A stretch of DNA of 64,000 nucleotides from Tridacna crocea. Its lineage: Eukaryota > Mollusca > Bivalvia > Cardiida > Cardiidae. Below, piece after piece: positions 11,828 through 23,900 of the stretch; the first letter of the stretch is position 1, and each line of letters opens with the position of its first letter. Both the position numbers and the translations under genes were made by a program. The DNA is taken from contig OX031056.1 in NCBI GenBank assembly GCA_943736015.1, positions 67,545,277-67,609,276 of the forward strand, read 5' to 3'. The notes beneath the pieces were generated by a model, which was given only the letters and a program-made list of their open reading frames with translations, ran no database searches and was not told the origin of the DNA.

Positions 11828-12124
11828 CAGATATAATTTATATTTGGTGAATGGCATTTAGAATATTAGGATTACCAAATTTGAATTTACTTTACCAAAC
11901 AGAAGCTTGTTATTGCTAGCACAAGTACCACCCCTCAATGTTAATGAGTTACGCTTTTAGGGTGATGTTTAGGTACTTATCTTAGCTGAGGTTGAAGCCT
12001 TTGAACCATGCACAGTGAAAAAGGGTGTTTTAATGCATATATAAACATTTTAGATTCATGCCAGCTTGCGCAGTGCGTGCAGGCTTCATCAAACCATTTT
12101 GCTTTTGATAAATTTTCAGTATGT

Positions 12125-13860
12125 TTAACCCTTTCCCAAACAAGGCCTTATTTTTAGGTACAGTGGATTCCACTTAATCGCAACCCTGTTTATCGGGATT
12201 TTCGGTTATTTGCAAGACTTGGTCCAGCACCGATCCATTTCCTATCTAGACAACGTAAATTTCAACGCTTAATGGGGATCCCGTAAATAGAACATTTCGG
12301 TTTTTTGCAACGAACAATTAGCACATGATTCGAAATTCTAGTGTTTATTAGCAATTCCGTGGGATAAGACAGCGAAAAATTTCAATCTGTCCGGGAAAAA
12401 AAAAGGTTACTCAAAAAGATAACAGTCGAATTTCAATGCGTACAGAGAATCGCAGTTTAAAAACCAATGTAGCAGTATACAAACGACGAGTCCGACATGA
12501 TCCGTTTTCATAATTTAATCATTAAAGATAAAAATTCTTGGCGTATTTTATGTTATTCTTTTCATTTAAGAAAGTGTAATAACGGTTACAAAACATCTGC
12601 AAATGGCCGACATTCTAAATATGGAGCTTCACTGGTTGCCGATTTTCAAACTATTGGACGGTTTCTCGAGATTTCGGGTACCAGGCTGTTCATCCACCAC
12701 CAAGAGCACTGATTAATAAAATGGTAATTTTAGGGCCGGAAAAATGGCGAAAAGATGACTACATGTACTTAAATCTTGTCTTGGTATAACTCGGGAAAAA
12801 AACAAACGAACATAGACGTTCTATGATCAGACTACACATTCTGTGCAGTCCGATCTTTATCTACGCTCCCCGAAAGCAACTGCAGACGAATTCGGCACTT
12901 TACCCGTTACAAGAAAGACCGATCAAAATAACCTATCACCGATCAGATAATTACACACGGGGGGGAAAAAAAACTTAATTGTTTGTTAGTGTCTCGTCGA
13001 TAATCCAATTTGTGACAAACAATTTGACTACAGGCGTGAAAGTAAGGTGTACCGAATGTAAACTGTGAAAAACACAGAAAACCGTTTCTTATCTCGGTCT
13101 GCTTTGAATGGTATGGCCTATTTTGATGCGTTAAAATAGAATCGTCTGGACGGCAATCAGTCTATGACGTCAACCAAAATTTACCCACCCATCAACCTAA
13201 CAGGTGGCGAGTCGGGGTTTATACAGGTGCACAGCACACAATCATGTTGCGTAAGAATGTACATGTACACATGGAGTAAATGTTAGATAACCGGAAACTG
13301 GAGATATGCGTCGAAACCTGTGTTGACAAAAAAATTGTGTTGAATTTTATGTCAAACGAAGCACCACCATGGCTAACACCCAGGATCGTTTCTGGTGCTT
13401 TGTGCACTTGATAGCCTAGGTAAATAAGCAAACAAACGATTTTTTAAAACTTGTTTGAAATACATATATTTAAAAAAATTATGAACATTAATCAAATGAT
13501 CGGGATGCAAGAGCTGAACGTCTGTCAATAGAACGAAACGATCGTCTGCAACTCTGGTTTGACTTCCGGTCTGAAAAGAGCCATCGGATTATCGGGCCGA
13601 CCGCTTATTCGCAATATTTTCTCTGACAAATAGGACTTGCAAATAAGCGGAATCTACTGTATCTGCAGTACAAGTCTTTTGAAAACACTGCTGGGAAAAG
13701 GAGAAATTGCTCGTAATGAGCAATTTCTTCTTTTCCCACAGTGTTTTCAACCACTTTAGAGAAATTGCGGCCATTTCCATAAACTTTTTTTAAAAATTGT
13801 CGTCTGCAAACTCTTTCAGTTTGCGTGGGTCTAAAATTTGTAGTTTTGGAAAGGGTTTAA
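12125..13860 (+). repeat. TTAA hairpin MITE split by a Tigger-like insertion
   Basis: Left part 12125-12160 (CCCTTTCCCAAACAAGGCC) and right part 13660-13860 (hairpin with GCTCGTAATGAGC, end GAAAGGGTTTAA) rejoin into one normal CGTTACG-type copy once the insert and one TA are removed. Confidence 0.88.
12161..13659. mobile_element. Tigger/pogo-like non-autonomous DNA transposon
   Basis: Terminal inverted repeats CAGTGGATTCCACTTA and its counterpart CAGTAGATTCCGCTTA (reverse strand) are flanked by TA on both sides (12159-12160, 13660-13661). Length 1499. The CAGTGGAnnCC-type terminus and TA duplication are typical of pogo/Tigger elements of the Tc1/mariner group. No transposase motif was visible in its short frames. 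GC is higher than in the surroundings. Confidence 0.85.
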
Positions 13861-14084
13861 CTCTTTACTAAATGACAAAATTTTAGACTCGTCCAAATTG
13901 AAAGCATTTGAAGACAACAAAATAAAAGTGACTGAAAAATTGAAATATGTTTTGGGAAGAGAAAAAACATTGTGGGAAAAGGAGAAAATGCCGGTTACCA
14001 GCATTTTCTCCTTATCCCTCAATGTTTTCAGAAGGCTTCTTTTTCCAAGGTCATTAAAAGTCGGGATTGTGTAGTAAAGAGTTT
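13857..14084 (-). repeat. TTAA hairpin MITE
   Basis: Shares TTAA with the preceding copy. The right end has mutated to AAAGAGTTTAG. The apex GCCGGTTACCAGC has one mismatch. Confidence 0.85.
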
Positions 14085-14439
14085 AGGATCATTCTTCTTA
14101 TATTAGGAGTTGGTCAGACAAAATGGATTTGAATGATTCCAATTACAGTACAACCTTTATTCAGAGACCACTCAAGGGAAGTACTGAAATTGGTCTCTTA
14201 TAGGAAGTAGTCTTGAAATACAGGTTATATTAGGTTAATGTAAGAAGGGTTGTTGTATCAGAAGAGCGGTCTCTTAAAGCAGGTGGTCTCTTAATACAGG
14301 TGGTCTCTAACAGGTTTAACTGTATGTAATAATTTGCGTGCTATAGTGTATCACGGAGATGCATGGAAGCCTCTTTTGCCAGGGCATGGCTTATTACCAG
14401 TGAAATGACGGATGCCTTGGTGTTTTTGCCTTCGTATCA

Positions 14440-14612
14440 GGAAAAAATAAAAGTGACAGAAAATTTGAAATTCATTTTGTGAAGAGTAGAAAGCATTGTG
14501 GAAAAAAAGGAGAAAATGCTGGTTACCAGCATTTTCTCCTTTTCCCACTATATTTTCTAAAGGCTTCTTTCTTAGGGTCGTCAAAAGTAGGGATTGTGTG
14601 GTAATGGGTTAA
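14440..14612 (-). repeat. TTAA hairpin MITE, 5' truncated
   Basis: Left ~60 bases are missing; the right end is intact (GTAATGGGTTAA). Confidence 0.85.
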
Positions 14613-14859
14613 GTCCCTTTTTATGGAGCATGGCTCTTATCACTGATTCATAACATCCATTTGGTCTTGCAACCTACTGTCCTTGGACAAGCTAAAAATG
14701 AACCAAAAGCAAAATGTGTCGACACCGATTAGCCTGCACAAACCGGGCATGCTGACCTTAGCCGAAAATTCATTGAACCCCCATTTCATAGAGAATGGGT
14801 CAATTAATATGAGAAATCATTGAAAATGGAAGCTGTAGACGATGGAATGTTTTCCTAAC

Positions 14860-15270
14860 TGTTCCGGGTTTTAATGACCGGATGGAACGGTTGTTTTTTG
14901 AAAACATTGCAGGAAAATCTTCTTTTTTTCCCCTTACCCACTAGCTATTAGATCCATGCATATTTCATTTGTCTACCAATGTGAAGAATTAGGGAAAGTT
15001 GAAAATTTTGTCAACTTGGATAGAGTTATAATCTCAATACCTCCTAAAACAAATATTTCAAATATTTGGTGTGCAAAGATCTTAAAACATTTAAGGAAAA
15101 GAAGCAGGTTCGATGAAAGGTGTTTAAAATGAAAGCAGTTTCAGACGCCGCATTAGATATGAGATAAATGAGTAAATGTAAAAAACGAAAGAAAACATTG
15201 TGGGATAAGGAGAAAAAGCTGGTTCCCAGCATTTTCCCCTTTTTCCACACTGTTTTTAAAAGCCCTTATC
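14860..15270. repeat. Two decayed hairpin MITE remnants
   Basis: GTTTTTTGAAAACATTGCAGG near 14890 and the stem GAAAACATTGTGGGATAAGG near 15190, with apex GCTGGTTCCCAGC. Boundaries are lost. Confidence 0.55.
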
Positions 15271-15456
15271 AATGGATAAGTTTGTTAAGGTGTTTTAAGT
15301 GAATCATATCGAGGTGATGTAATGTCTGTATAAGTGTAGTGTAGACCCTGTTATGCTTTCATGCCGTGTTGTGACAATCAATTCTACTTTAATCATTAAA
15401 TCACGGAAACGGAAATTGTTCGTTTTTCTTTTTTCTTCTGATTTCTTCTCTTTTTT

Positions 15457-16790
15457 AGCTCACCTGAGCACAACGTGCTCAAGGGGAGCTTTTAGGGTCA
15501 CTGGGTGTCCGTCGTTCGTTGTCAACAATTCTTTAAACATCAACTCCTCCTAAACCGCTGGGCCAATTTGGACCAAACTTGGCAGGAATGTTCCTTGGGA
15601 GGTCCTCTTTAAAAATTGTTCACAGAATTTGATTCCGTCAAAAACTCTGGTTGCCATGGCAACCAAATGGAATTTTTTAGCAAATTCTTTAAAAATCTTC
15701 TCCTCTGAAACCGCTAGTCGGATTTTGAAATAATTTCACAGATATGTTCCTTGTGTGACCCTTTTCAAAAATTGTTCGTGAAATTTTGATCCATCAAAAA
15801 TTGTGGCTCTGGTGAATGGGGGCTACTTGCGCTATATAGAAGTGAAGGAATTCTTAAAAAATCTTCTTCTCTGAAACCGCTGGTCAGATTTTAAAATAAT
15901 TTCACAGATATGTTCCTTGGGTGACCCTTTTCAAAAATTGTTCGTGAAATTTTGATCTGTCAAAAAATGTGGCTCTGATAAATGGGGGCTACTTGCACTA
16001 TACAGCAATGAAGGAATTCTTAAAAAATCTTCTTCTCTGAAACCGCTGGTCAGATTTTGAAATAATTTCGCAGAATTGTTCCTTGGGTGACCCTTTTCAA
16101 AAAATGTTCGCAAAATTTTGATCCGCCAAGAAACATGGCTCTGGTGAATGGGGGCTACTTGCACTATAGGGAAATGAGGAAATTCTTAAAAATTTTTCTT
16201 CTCTGAAACCGCTGGTCAGATTTTGAAATAATTTCTCAGGGATGTTCCTTGGGTGACCCTTTTCAAAAATTGTTCACAAAATTTTGATCCGTCAAGAAAC
16301 ATGGCTCTGGTGAATGGGGGCTACTTGCACTATATGGAAATGAAGAAATTCTTAAAAATTCTTCTTCTCTGAAACGGCTGGACAGATTTTGAAATGACTT
16401 CACAGAGATGATCATTGGGTGACCTTTTTCAAACACTGTTCACAAAATTTTGATCGGTCAAGAAACAGGGCTCTGGTGAATGGGGGCTACTTGCACTATA
16501 TGGAAATGAAGAAATTCTTGAAAATTCTTTTTCTCTGAAACCCCTTGTCAGATTTTAAAATAATTTGACACAGATGTTCCTTGGGTGATCCTTGCTCTTG
16601 TGAATGGTAGCTACTTGCACTATATGGACATGATGAAATTCTTGAAAATTCTCTTTCTCTGAAACCCCTGGTCAGGTTTTAAAAGAAATTTTCCGAAATG
16701 TTCCTTGGAAGACCCTTTTCAAAATTTGTTTGTAAATTTTGATCCATTCAGAAACATGGCTCTCGTGGATGGGGGATACTTGCTCTTATA
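15457..16790 (+). mobile_element. HINE-like element, plus orientation, 3' end missing
   Basis: Begins with the hairpin AGCTCACCTGAGCACAACGT then GCTCAAGGGGAGCTTTT. Continues GTGTCCGTCGTTCGTT, then about seven ~175-bp direct repeats carrying CTCTGGTGAATGGGGGCTAC and TCTTCTCTGAAACCGCTGG. The ORFs at 15353, 15931 and 16705 are shadows of these repeats. The GGGCCATCTTGGCCC end found in sister copies is absent. Confidence 0.7.
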
Positions 16791-16919
16791 CAGTCTAACG
16801 TACAAGCCCAAAACCGTCCTCAAATTTGAGGACAGCGGTACTTTTGGAAACTGTTATGTTAATAGCCTGATTATCACCATAATGGCCATTAAATGTCTTG
16901 GTCAGCCCCGTATCTAAAC

Positions 16920-18210
16920 AATCCGGTTTCTGACCCTCATCCCTTGGGAGATTTTTGAAGATAAGATGAACAACTCTGGGGCTAGGCATTACTGCATGAC
17001 AGACCCTTTTTCATCTGTAAAACTTATCTCAGTTTTAAAACTTTTTAAAGTTGGAAAAAGAAAGATAAACAAGACCAGGATGGAATAAAAATTATAAAGT
17101 AAATATAGCACTTTTTACATGTTTCATGTAGAATAAAAAAAAACAGAGGTTGAAAATGTGGTTTGCTAGAGAAATTAGTTTGTTTTACACCAAAATGTTT
17201 CCTGCAGACTGTTCTTCCAAAATCATAGGACTGAAAGCGCTGAAAAGATTTTTTTTTCAAAAGTTACTTTTGAAAAATAGGAAGTTTTGAAAAGATGCAT
17301 GCTTTATAGATCATCTTCTTTTAAAAACCTTTTCCCTGCAATCCTCGAGAGGCAACAGTGTTGTGCCATGTGCCACACAGAAACTTATTGTAAATGATTG
17401 TTGTGATGAATTTGGGTAATATGGCATCTAATGCAGTCTCACTCAATCATAGATTATTTTATTTTTGCTGCATTTTGTGTACCACTGAAAAAAAGTTACA
17501 AAATATAACTTTATCTGTAAGTGTAAATATATTTGGCAGCTACATTTTGGAAAAAAAGGAGCCAATCTACTTGTCAATCTATTGGATAGTCCCCTTGCAA
17601 TCAAAAGAACTGTTTTTATCAGATCAATTGTGATGCCACTGCAATTATTTAAATGCAACCTTGCATTATCAACATTGTGTTGTTTTGATGCTGTGCAAAA
17701 CTCACAAAACTTTATAAAATTCTGACTCAATGTCTGATGTAAAAGTGGGTGGATAAAGGGCTTTGTGGTCAAAAGGAAAGACCACTGTTCTTTTCATAAA
17801 TTTTTCATTCTTTACTGATAGTTCGCCTACTACCACCTTGCTTGATTTAATGGTGAATCATTATTGAAGTTTGGTTAGACTAGGAACGCTGAAATGCTCC
17901 CTTGGAACTAGTGAAAAACAAGTTAAAAAGTTTGTGTTTACTAAAGAGCCCTTTTTTTAAAACCAAAAAATCTGATTTGACCAAACTCAGGATACATATT
18001 TTGTTAGTTAAGCTTCAAAAGCAATGCTCATTGCCTAAAAATCTAGATTATTAAGTGTGTATAATCTCAGGAAACCTCATTAATTTTGTACAAGGAGTTG
18101 AAACTAGAGGCGCTTGAGCGCCTGTATCGCTCCACAGGCCTGATTTTTCTGTACAGGTGAAGGGAAGTTTTTTACAATTACCATTCATTCCTGCATTTTA
18201 GGTCACTAAA
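16920..18210. other. AT-rich stretch without a recognised gene
   Basis: Several short frames (17045-17260, 17394-17633, 17443-17772) lack splice context or conserved motifs. Nothing firmly assignable. Confidence 0.4.
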
Positions 18211-18211
18211 G

Positions 18212-19812
18212 AAAACAAGAGGGCCAAGATGGCCCTGGATCGCTCACCTGAATTTTTGAGATGACCATAGTCTATTTTTTTTTTTAGGTATTCAAACATT
18301 GGAACCAAATTTATAATTTTGCCAAGCAATTTTCAAAAGGTCACCTGTAAAAATCATTTCAAAATCTGACCATCAGTTTCAAAAAGAAGAGTTTTTAAGA
18401 ATTCTTCATTTCTGTATAAGAGCAAGTAGCCCCCATCCATGAGAGCCATGTTTCTTGATGGATTAAAATTTACAAACAAGTTTTGAAAAGGGTCACCCAA
18501 GTAACATCTCTCTGAAATAATTTCAAAATCTGACCAGGGGTTTCAGAGAAAGAGAATTTTAAAGAATTTCATCATGTCCATATAGTGCAAGTAGCCCCCA
18601 TTCACAAGACCATGTTTCTTGATGCATCAAAATTATATGTACAGCTTTTGGAAAGGGTCCCACAAGGAATATCTCTGTCAAATTATTTTAAAATCTGACC
18701 ACAGGTTTCAGAGAAGAAGAATTTTCAAGAATTTCTTCATTTCCATATAGTGCAAGTAGCCCCCATTCACTAGAGCCATGTTTCTTGGCCAATCAAAATT
18801 TTGCGAACAATTTTAGAAAAGGGTCACCCAAGGAACAAGTCTGTGAAATTATTTCAAAATCTGTCCAGCCATTTCAGAGAAGAAGAATTTTCAAGAATTT
18901 CTTCATTTCTATATAGTGCAAGTAGCCCCCATTCACCAGAGCCATGTTTCTTGACCAATCAAAATTTCGCTAACAATTTTTGAAAAGGGTCACCCAAGGA
19001 ACAAGTCTGTGAAATTATTTCAAAATCTAACCAGCGGTTTCTGAGAAGAAGAATTTTTAAGAATTTCTTCATTTCTGTATAGTGCAAGAAGCCCCCATTC
19101 ACCAGAGCCATGTTTCTTGACAGATCAAAATTTCGCGAACAATTTTTGAAAAGGGTCATCCAAGGAACATCTCTGTGAAATTTTTTTAAAATCTGACCAG
19201 CAGTTTCAGAGAAGAAGAATTTTTAAGAATTTCTTCATTTCTGTACAGTGCAAGAAGCCCCCATTCACCAGAGCCATGTTTCTTGATGGATCAAAATTTC
19301 ATGAACAATTTTTGAAAAGGGTCACCTAAGGAACATCTGTGTGAAATTATTTTAAAATCTGGCCAGCGGTTTCAGAGAAGAAGAATTTTTAAGAATTTCA
19401 TCATTTCTGTATAGTGCAAGAAGCCCCCATTCACCAGAGCCATATTTCTTGACGGATCAAAATTTCGCGAACAATTTTTGAAAAGGGTCACCCAAGGAAC
19501 GTCTGTGTGAAATTATTTTAAAATCTGGCCAGCGGTTTCAGAGAAGAAGATTTTTAAAGAATTTGCTAAAAAATTCCATTTCGTTGCCATGGCAACCAGA
19601 GTTTTTGACGGAATCAAATTCTGTGAACAATTTTTAAAGAGGACCTCCCAAGGAACATTCCAGCCAAGTTTGGTCCAAATCCGCCCAGCGGTTTAGGAGG
19701 AGTTGATGTTTAAAGAATTGTTGACGACGCACTGACGGACGACGCACGACGGACGACGGACACCGGGTGATCCTAAAAGCTCCCCTTGAGCACGTTGTGC
19801 TCAGGTAAGCTA
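18212..19812 (-). mobile_element. Complete HINE-like element, minus orientation
   Basis: Inverted relative to 15457. On the minus strand it starts at 19812 with CCTGAGCACAACGTGCTC, passes a GTCCGTCGTC-rich stretch and about seven ~175-bp repeats, and ends at 18212 with AGGGCCATCTTGGCCCTC, TTGTTTT. No protein domain seen. Confidence 0.75.
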
Positions 19813-19814
19813 AA

Positions 19815-20050
19815 AAGCTATGAAAATCATTGTGAGAAAAGAAGAAAATAAAAGTTACCTGCATTTTCTTAGTTTGACACAATAATTTCTACCCTTTTTG
19901 ATACAAGTTTTACTAATTTGAAGATTTATTATGTTGTCTGCAACATCTTTCAATTATGGCCAGTTATAAAAATTTTGTCTTCTAGTTTAGTTAACTCATT
20001 ACCAAATCACAACATTCTATGGTTGTCCAAATGGAAAGCATTTGTAGATG
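19815..20050. repeat. Decayed hairpin MITE plus 5' part of another
   Basis: Remnant stem GAAAATCATTGTGAGAAAAG at 19823 and a new copy starting TTAACTCATTACCAAATCAC at 19991, which is cut off at 20050 by the next element. Confidence 0.6.
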
Positions 20051-21496
20051 AAACTAGAAGGCCCTGAAGGGCCTGAATATGCTCTACTGGCAGAGAGTTT
20101 GCTTTCAAATAAAGCATACATAGGAATTCATTACGCAAAAATACAAAATAAATTGACATTTTCAACTCAAAATGGCTACTTTTCCATTACTGTTGGTTGA
20201 ATTTTTTCGAACTCAACAGGGTTAAAAAGCTATAGATGGGATAAACAAGCTGCAAAATTCATAAAATCTGATCACAAATAAATACTTTATCATGTAAACA
20301 GGCAATGAAATTGTTCAATTTGAAAAGACTACTTTTCCCATACTGTTTGTCAGATTTTTTTCAAAATTGATAGGATTAAAGCTTTTGATGAGATTAACAA
20401 ACTCTGCAAGTTTCACGGAAGTCTGACCAAAAATGAAGACTTAATTGCGTAAACAAGAAATGAAAGTTTTCAACTTGAAATGGCTACTTTTCCCATACTC
20501 TTTGTTGAAATTTTTTAAAAATCAATAGGGTAGAAGCTACTGATAAGATAAACAAACTCTGCAAGTTTCATGGAAATCTGACCTAAAATAAAGACTTTAT
20601 TGCTTAAACAAGAAATGTAAATTTCAAACTTGAAATGGCTACTTTTCCCATACTGTATGTCAGATTTTTTTCAAAATCACTAGGGTCAAAGCTATTGATG
20701 AGATAAATAAACTGTGCGAGTTTCACGAAAATCTGACAACAAATGAAGACTTTATCGCGTAAACAAGAATTGGAGATTTTCAACTTGAAATGGCTACTTT
20801 TCCCATACTGTTTGTCGGATTTTTCTCAAAATCAATAAGGTTGAAGCTATTGATGAGATAAACAAACTGTGCAAGTTTCACGAAAATCTGACAACAAATG
20901 AAGACTTTATCGCGTAAACAAAAATTGGAAATTTTCAAATTGAAATGGCTACTTTTCCAACATTGTTTGTTGGATTTTTCTCAAAATCAATAGGGTTGAA
21001 GCTATTGATGAGATTAACAAACTGTGCGAGTTTCATGAAAATCTGATGACAAATGAAGACTTTATCGCGTAAACAAGAATTGGAAATTTTCAAATTGAAA
21101 TGGCTACTTTTCCCTTACTGTTTGTCGGATTTTTCTCAAAATCAATAGAGTTGAAGCTATTGATGAGATAAACAAACTGTGCAAGTTTCACGAAAATCTG
21201 ACGACAAATGAAGACTTTATCGCGTAAACAAGAATTGGAAATTTTCAACTTGAAATGGCTACTTTTCCAATATTGTTTGTTGGATTTTTCTCAAAATCAA
21301 TAGGGTTGAAGCTATTGATGAGATAAACAAACTGTGCAAGTTTCACGAAAATCTGACAACAAATGCAGACTTTATCGCGTAAACAAGAAAAAGACTAACG
21401 GACGGACGGACGGACAGACGGACAGACAGACGGACGGAGGGACGACGGAAACCCCGCCATGACATAAGCTCTGCTGGCTGAAAGCCAGTAGAGCTA
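20051..21496 (-). mobile_element. HINE-like element with ~157-bp repeats
   Basis: Ends are CTAGAAGGCCCTGAAGGGCC (20054) and the hairpin CTGGCTGAAAGCCAG (21476). A GACG/GACA microsatellite lies at 21397-21440. About eight direct repeats contain GAAATGGCTACTTTTCC and GAAGACTTTATCGCGTAAAC. Orientation is inferred from the GCTTATGTC end shared with 23901. Confidence 0.72.
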
Positions 21497-21622
21497 AAAA
21501 TACTAGTTTTTCTCTTTAAACATAATTAAATGGTTTGAAAAAAATTAAAGCATTAACAGTCAAGGCAACTTTTCATAACCCCAGACCTTGGAGCATCATG
21601 ACTGAAAAGTATTTTTTCTCAG

Positions 21623-21828
21623 TGTTTAATATTCCTCAAAGGAGCCAGCTTGACTCCTTCAATCTGTTTATAGAAGGAAGCAGTTTTGACCCATACTATT
21701 CTTCCAGTGATATGATTAGGTCAATGCAAGTTACTGATGCCCTCTGGGTTGAGCACTTGTTGGATCAGTTTGGTACTGCTGATGAAAACAGCCAAGTGCT
21801 GCTTTATTTTAAGGAGAGCAGAGACTAG
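21623..21828 (+). CDS. Probable last exon of an unrecognised gene
   Basis: An acceptor-like tract (TATTTTTTCTCAG) precedes an open frame starting VFNIPQRSQLDSFNLFIEGS and ending LLDQFGTADENSQVLLYFKE-SRD-stop. Composition is protein-like (balanced, amphipathic, no repeat), unlike the MITE-derived frames around it. The frame stays open upstream to 21535, but the acceptor suggests a splice. I do not recognise the family. An AATAAA lies near 22914. Upstream exons were not found, so this could also be a decayed gene fragment. Confidence 0.4.
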
Positions 21829-21829
21829 A

Positions 21830-23240
21830 TCATGCAGAGGCTACAGTTTTGCTTTGGTTCTTATTATTCAGAATATTTCTTTTTGTCATGTGAGAGGAGT
21901 TTTAGTTCTAGTAAGTTACATGCAGAAAGAGTTTAAATAATCACTTAAAGCTAAATAGTATGTGTTGAACTGATCCCTTGAAAAACATCATTTTAGAAGC
22001 CACAGTCTGTTCTCTATCAAAATGAAACTGTTGCATCTGGAATGATATTTTTCCAGAAATCAGACCTTGTGACAGTGTTTTAATACCACATCACGCAGAT
22101 TTGGTTACTGCATTGTGATCGACAGTTAAATTCTGGTAACTTTATTCGGTAATTTGGATTTTATCACGTTTGGCTGACTCCAGTGAAGAATATTTCTATT
22201 GCAAAGGGACTCCTGGCTCTGTGGTGCATTGCCAAGCGACACTACTAATAGACTAGGACCACAGGCAGGGATCAAACCTAGACTTCTTTATTTCAAATTG
22301 AATGTCCAAACCACTGGGCTATAGATAGTCCCCTTACACTACAAAGATGATCAGACCTATCCAAACTGAAAATTTTTGCAAAGTAAAAAAACTTGTGGGA
22401 CTATAATGTCTCTGTATTGTATATTCTCTGCAGACTGATCTTGACCAATTCTGGCCATAAAAGCAACTATAAATGGAAGTTCCAAAATGACATGTAGAAG
22501 GGTATGTAATTTTATAGGCTTATTTTAATTATCACCACATGTTTCCAACTTTTTAAAACCCTGAAGAAAAAAGCTTTTTTTGAAAAAAATGTAACTAGTG
22601 GTTTGTCCTTTTTCCTCAATGTTACATTTTCTACCCTATCAAAGACAAATTTCCTAATTTGATTTACTTTTAAATTGTTGTCTTACAATTTGGACAAGTC
22701 TTTTTCTTTTTTTAGAAAGTGGGCTTGTATGTAAGACTGTATAGTAAACAGTTCACTCAGAATTTTTTTTATATACATTGTATATTTAATTTTTTCTAGA
22801 TTTACTTTGCTCTTTGACAATAATCATACATTAAGATGCATGACAAAAATGCATTTTGGTACATGCACATTTCCTTTAGTCTCCAAAACTTGTGCAAAAA
22901 GTCCCTAACTTAATAAAAGCAAACTTCGAGAAAGTTCGTGATACATAGATTGATACATTCTACCAGCACATAATCCTCTAACTAAGGAAGTTGAAACATG
23001 TTCAGAATTGTTCCCTGGAAGTGGACACAGATTTGCAGCGCTATAAATGCGAGATTTTCCTGGGCTTATCAGTTTTAGGATCAAGTTTCACACAATGACC
23101 CAGAGAACAGACTTTCTGGTCAGACCAGTTGGGACTAATTACATGTAATAAATTATCCTGTCTTATCAGGGTGCTTGACAAGGTAACTGTTCTACTAGAA
23201 TCTGGGATTTTCAGAGAAAGTGGGCTTGTACGTAGGACTG
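21830..23240. other. Non-coding stretch with a degenerate SINE and MITE
   Basis: Possible 3' UTR of the exon ending at 21828 (AATAAA near 22914). A tRNA-like SINE remnant is at 22205-22330, and a decayed hairpin MITE at about 22550-22710. Confidence 0.4.
22205..22330 (-). repeat. tRNA-derived SINE remnant
   Basis: On the minus strand TAGCCCAGTGGT resembles an A box and GGTTTGATCCC a B box, about 40 bases apart. Confidence 0.55.
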
Positions 23241-23443
23241 TATACAGAAATGAAGAATTCTTAAAAATTCTTCTTTTTGAAACTGATGGTCAGATTTCAA
23301 AATGAATTTTACAGGTGATCTTTTGAAAATTGCTTAGCAAAATTACAAATTTGGTTCCAGTGTTTCAATACCAAAAAAAAAATAGGCTATGGTCATCTAA
23401 AAAATTCAGGTGAGCGATCCAGGGCCATCTTGGCCCTCTTGTT
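23240..23443 (+). mobile_element. HINE-like 3' fragment
   Basis: Last core repeat plus the terminal AGGTGAGCGATCCAGGGCCA and TCTTGGCCCTCTTGTT, the same end as the 18212 element. Confidence 0.7.
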
Positions 23444-23462
23444 AACCCTTATACTGCTGAGT

Positions 23463-23690
23463 TAAGTTGTTACCAGACAAAATTTTGCATAGGAAAAAAA
23501 ATTGAAAGCATTAAAATTTTACAGACGACAAATTTAATGTGGCTGAAATTGTGGCAGTTGACTTTTATAGAATAGAAAACATTGCAGGAAAAGGAGAAAT
23601 ACTGGTTACCAGCATTTTCTCCTTTTCCTACAATGTTTTCAAAAGTCTTCTTTCTCAAAGTTGTTTAAAGTCTGGATTGGTTAGTAAAGG
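23463..23690 (-). repeat. TTAA hairpin MITE, diverged
   Basis: Stem ATTGCAGGAAAAGGAGAAAT pairs with ATTTTCTCCTTTTCCTACAAT; the apex is CTGGTTACCAG. The outer ends have decayed. Confidence 0.7.
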
Positions 23691-23900
23691 ATGGAATGAA
23701 ACTTTCCAGCCAATACCAAAAACTGAAAAATTATAATTTCTTATTTTTTCCTGGGGGGAAAATTTTGTTGGACTGTGTAGATCCAAGATGCTGCTGCACC
23801 CTCTGTGCCGTCTGATCTTAATCTATACTGACTACAAAAGCGTTCTCAGTCGCTCCTAGCAGCCTATAAGCTACATTTAGATTGACACTGTTTTTTCTTG

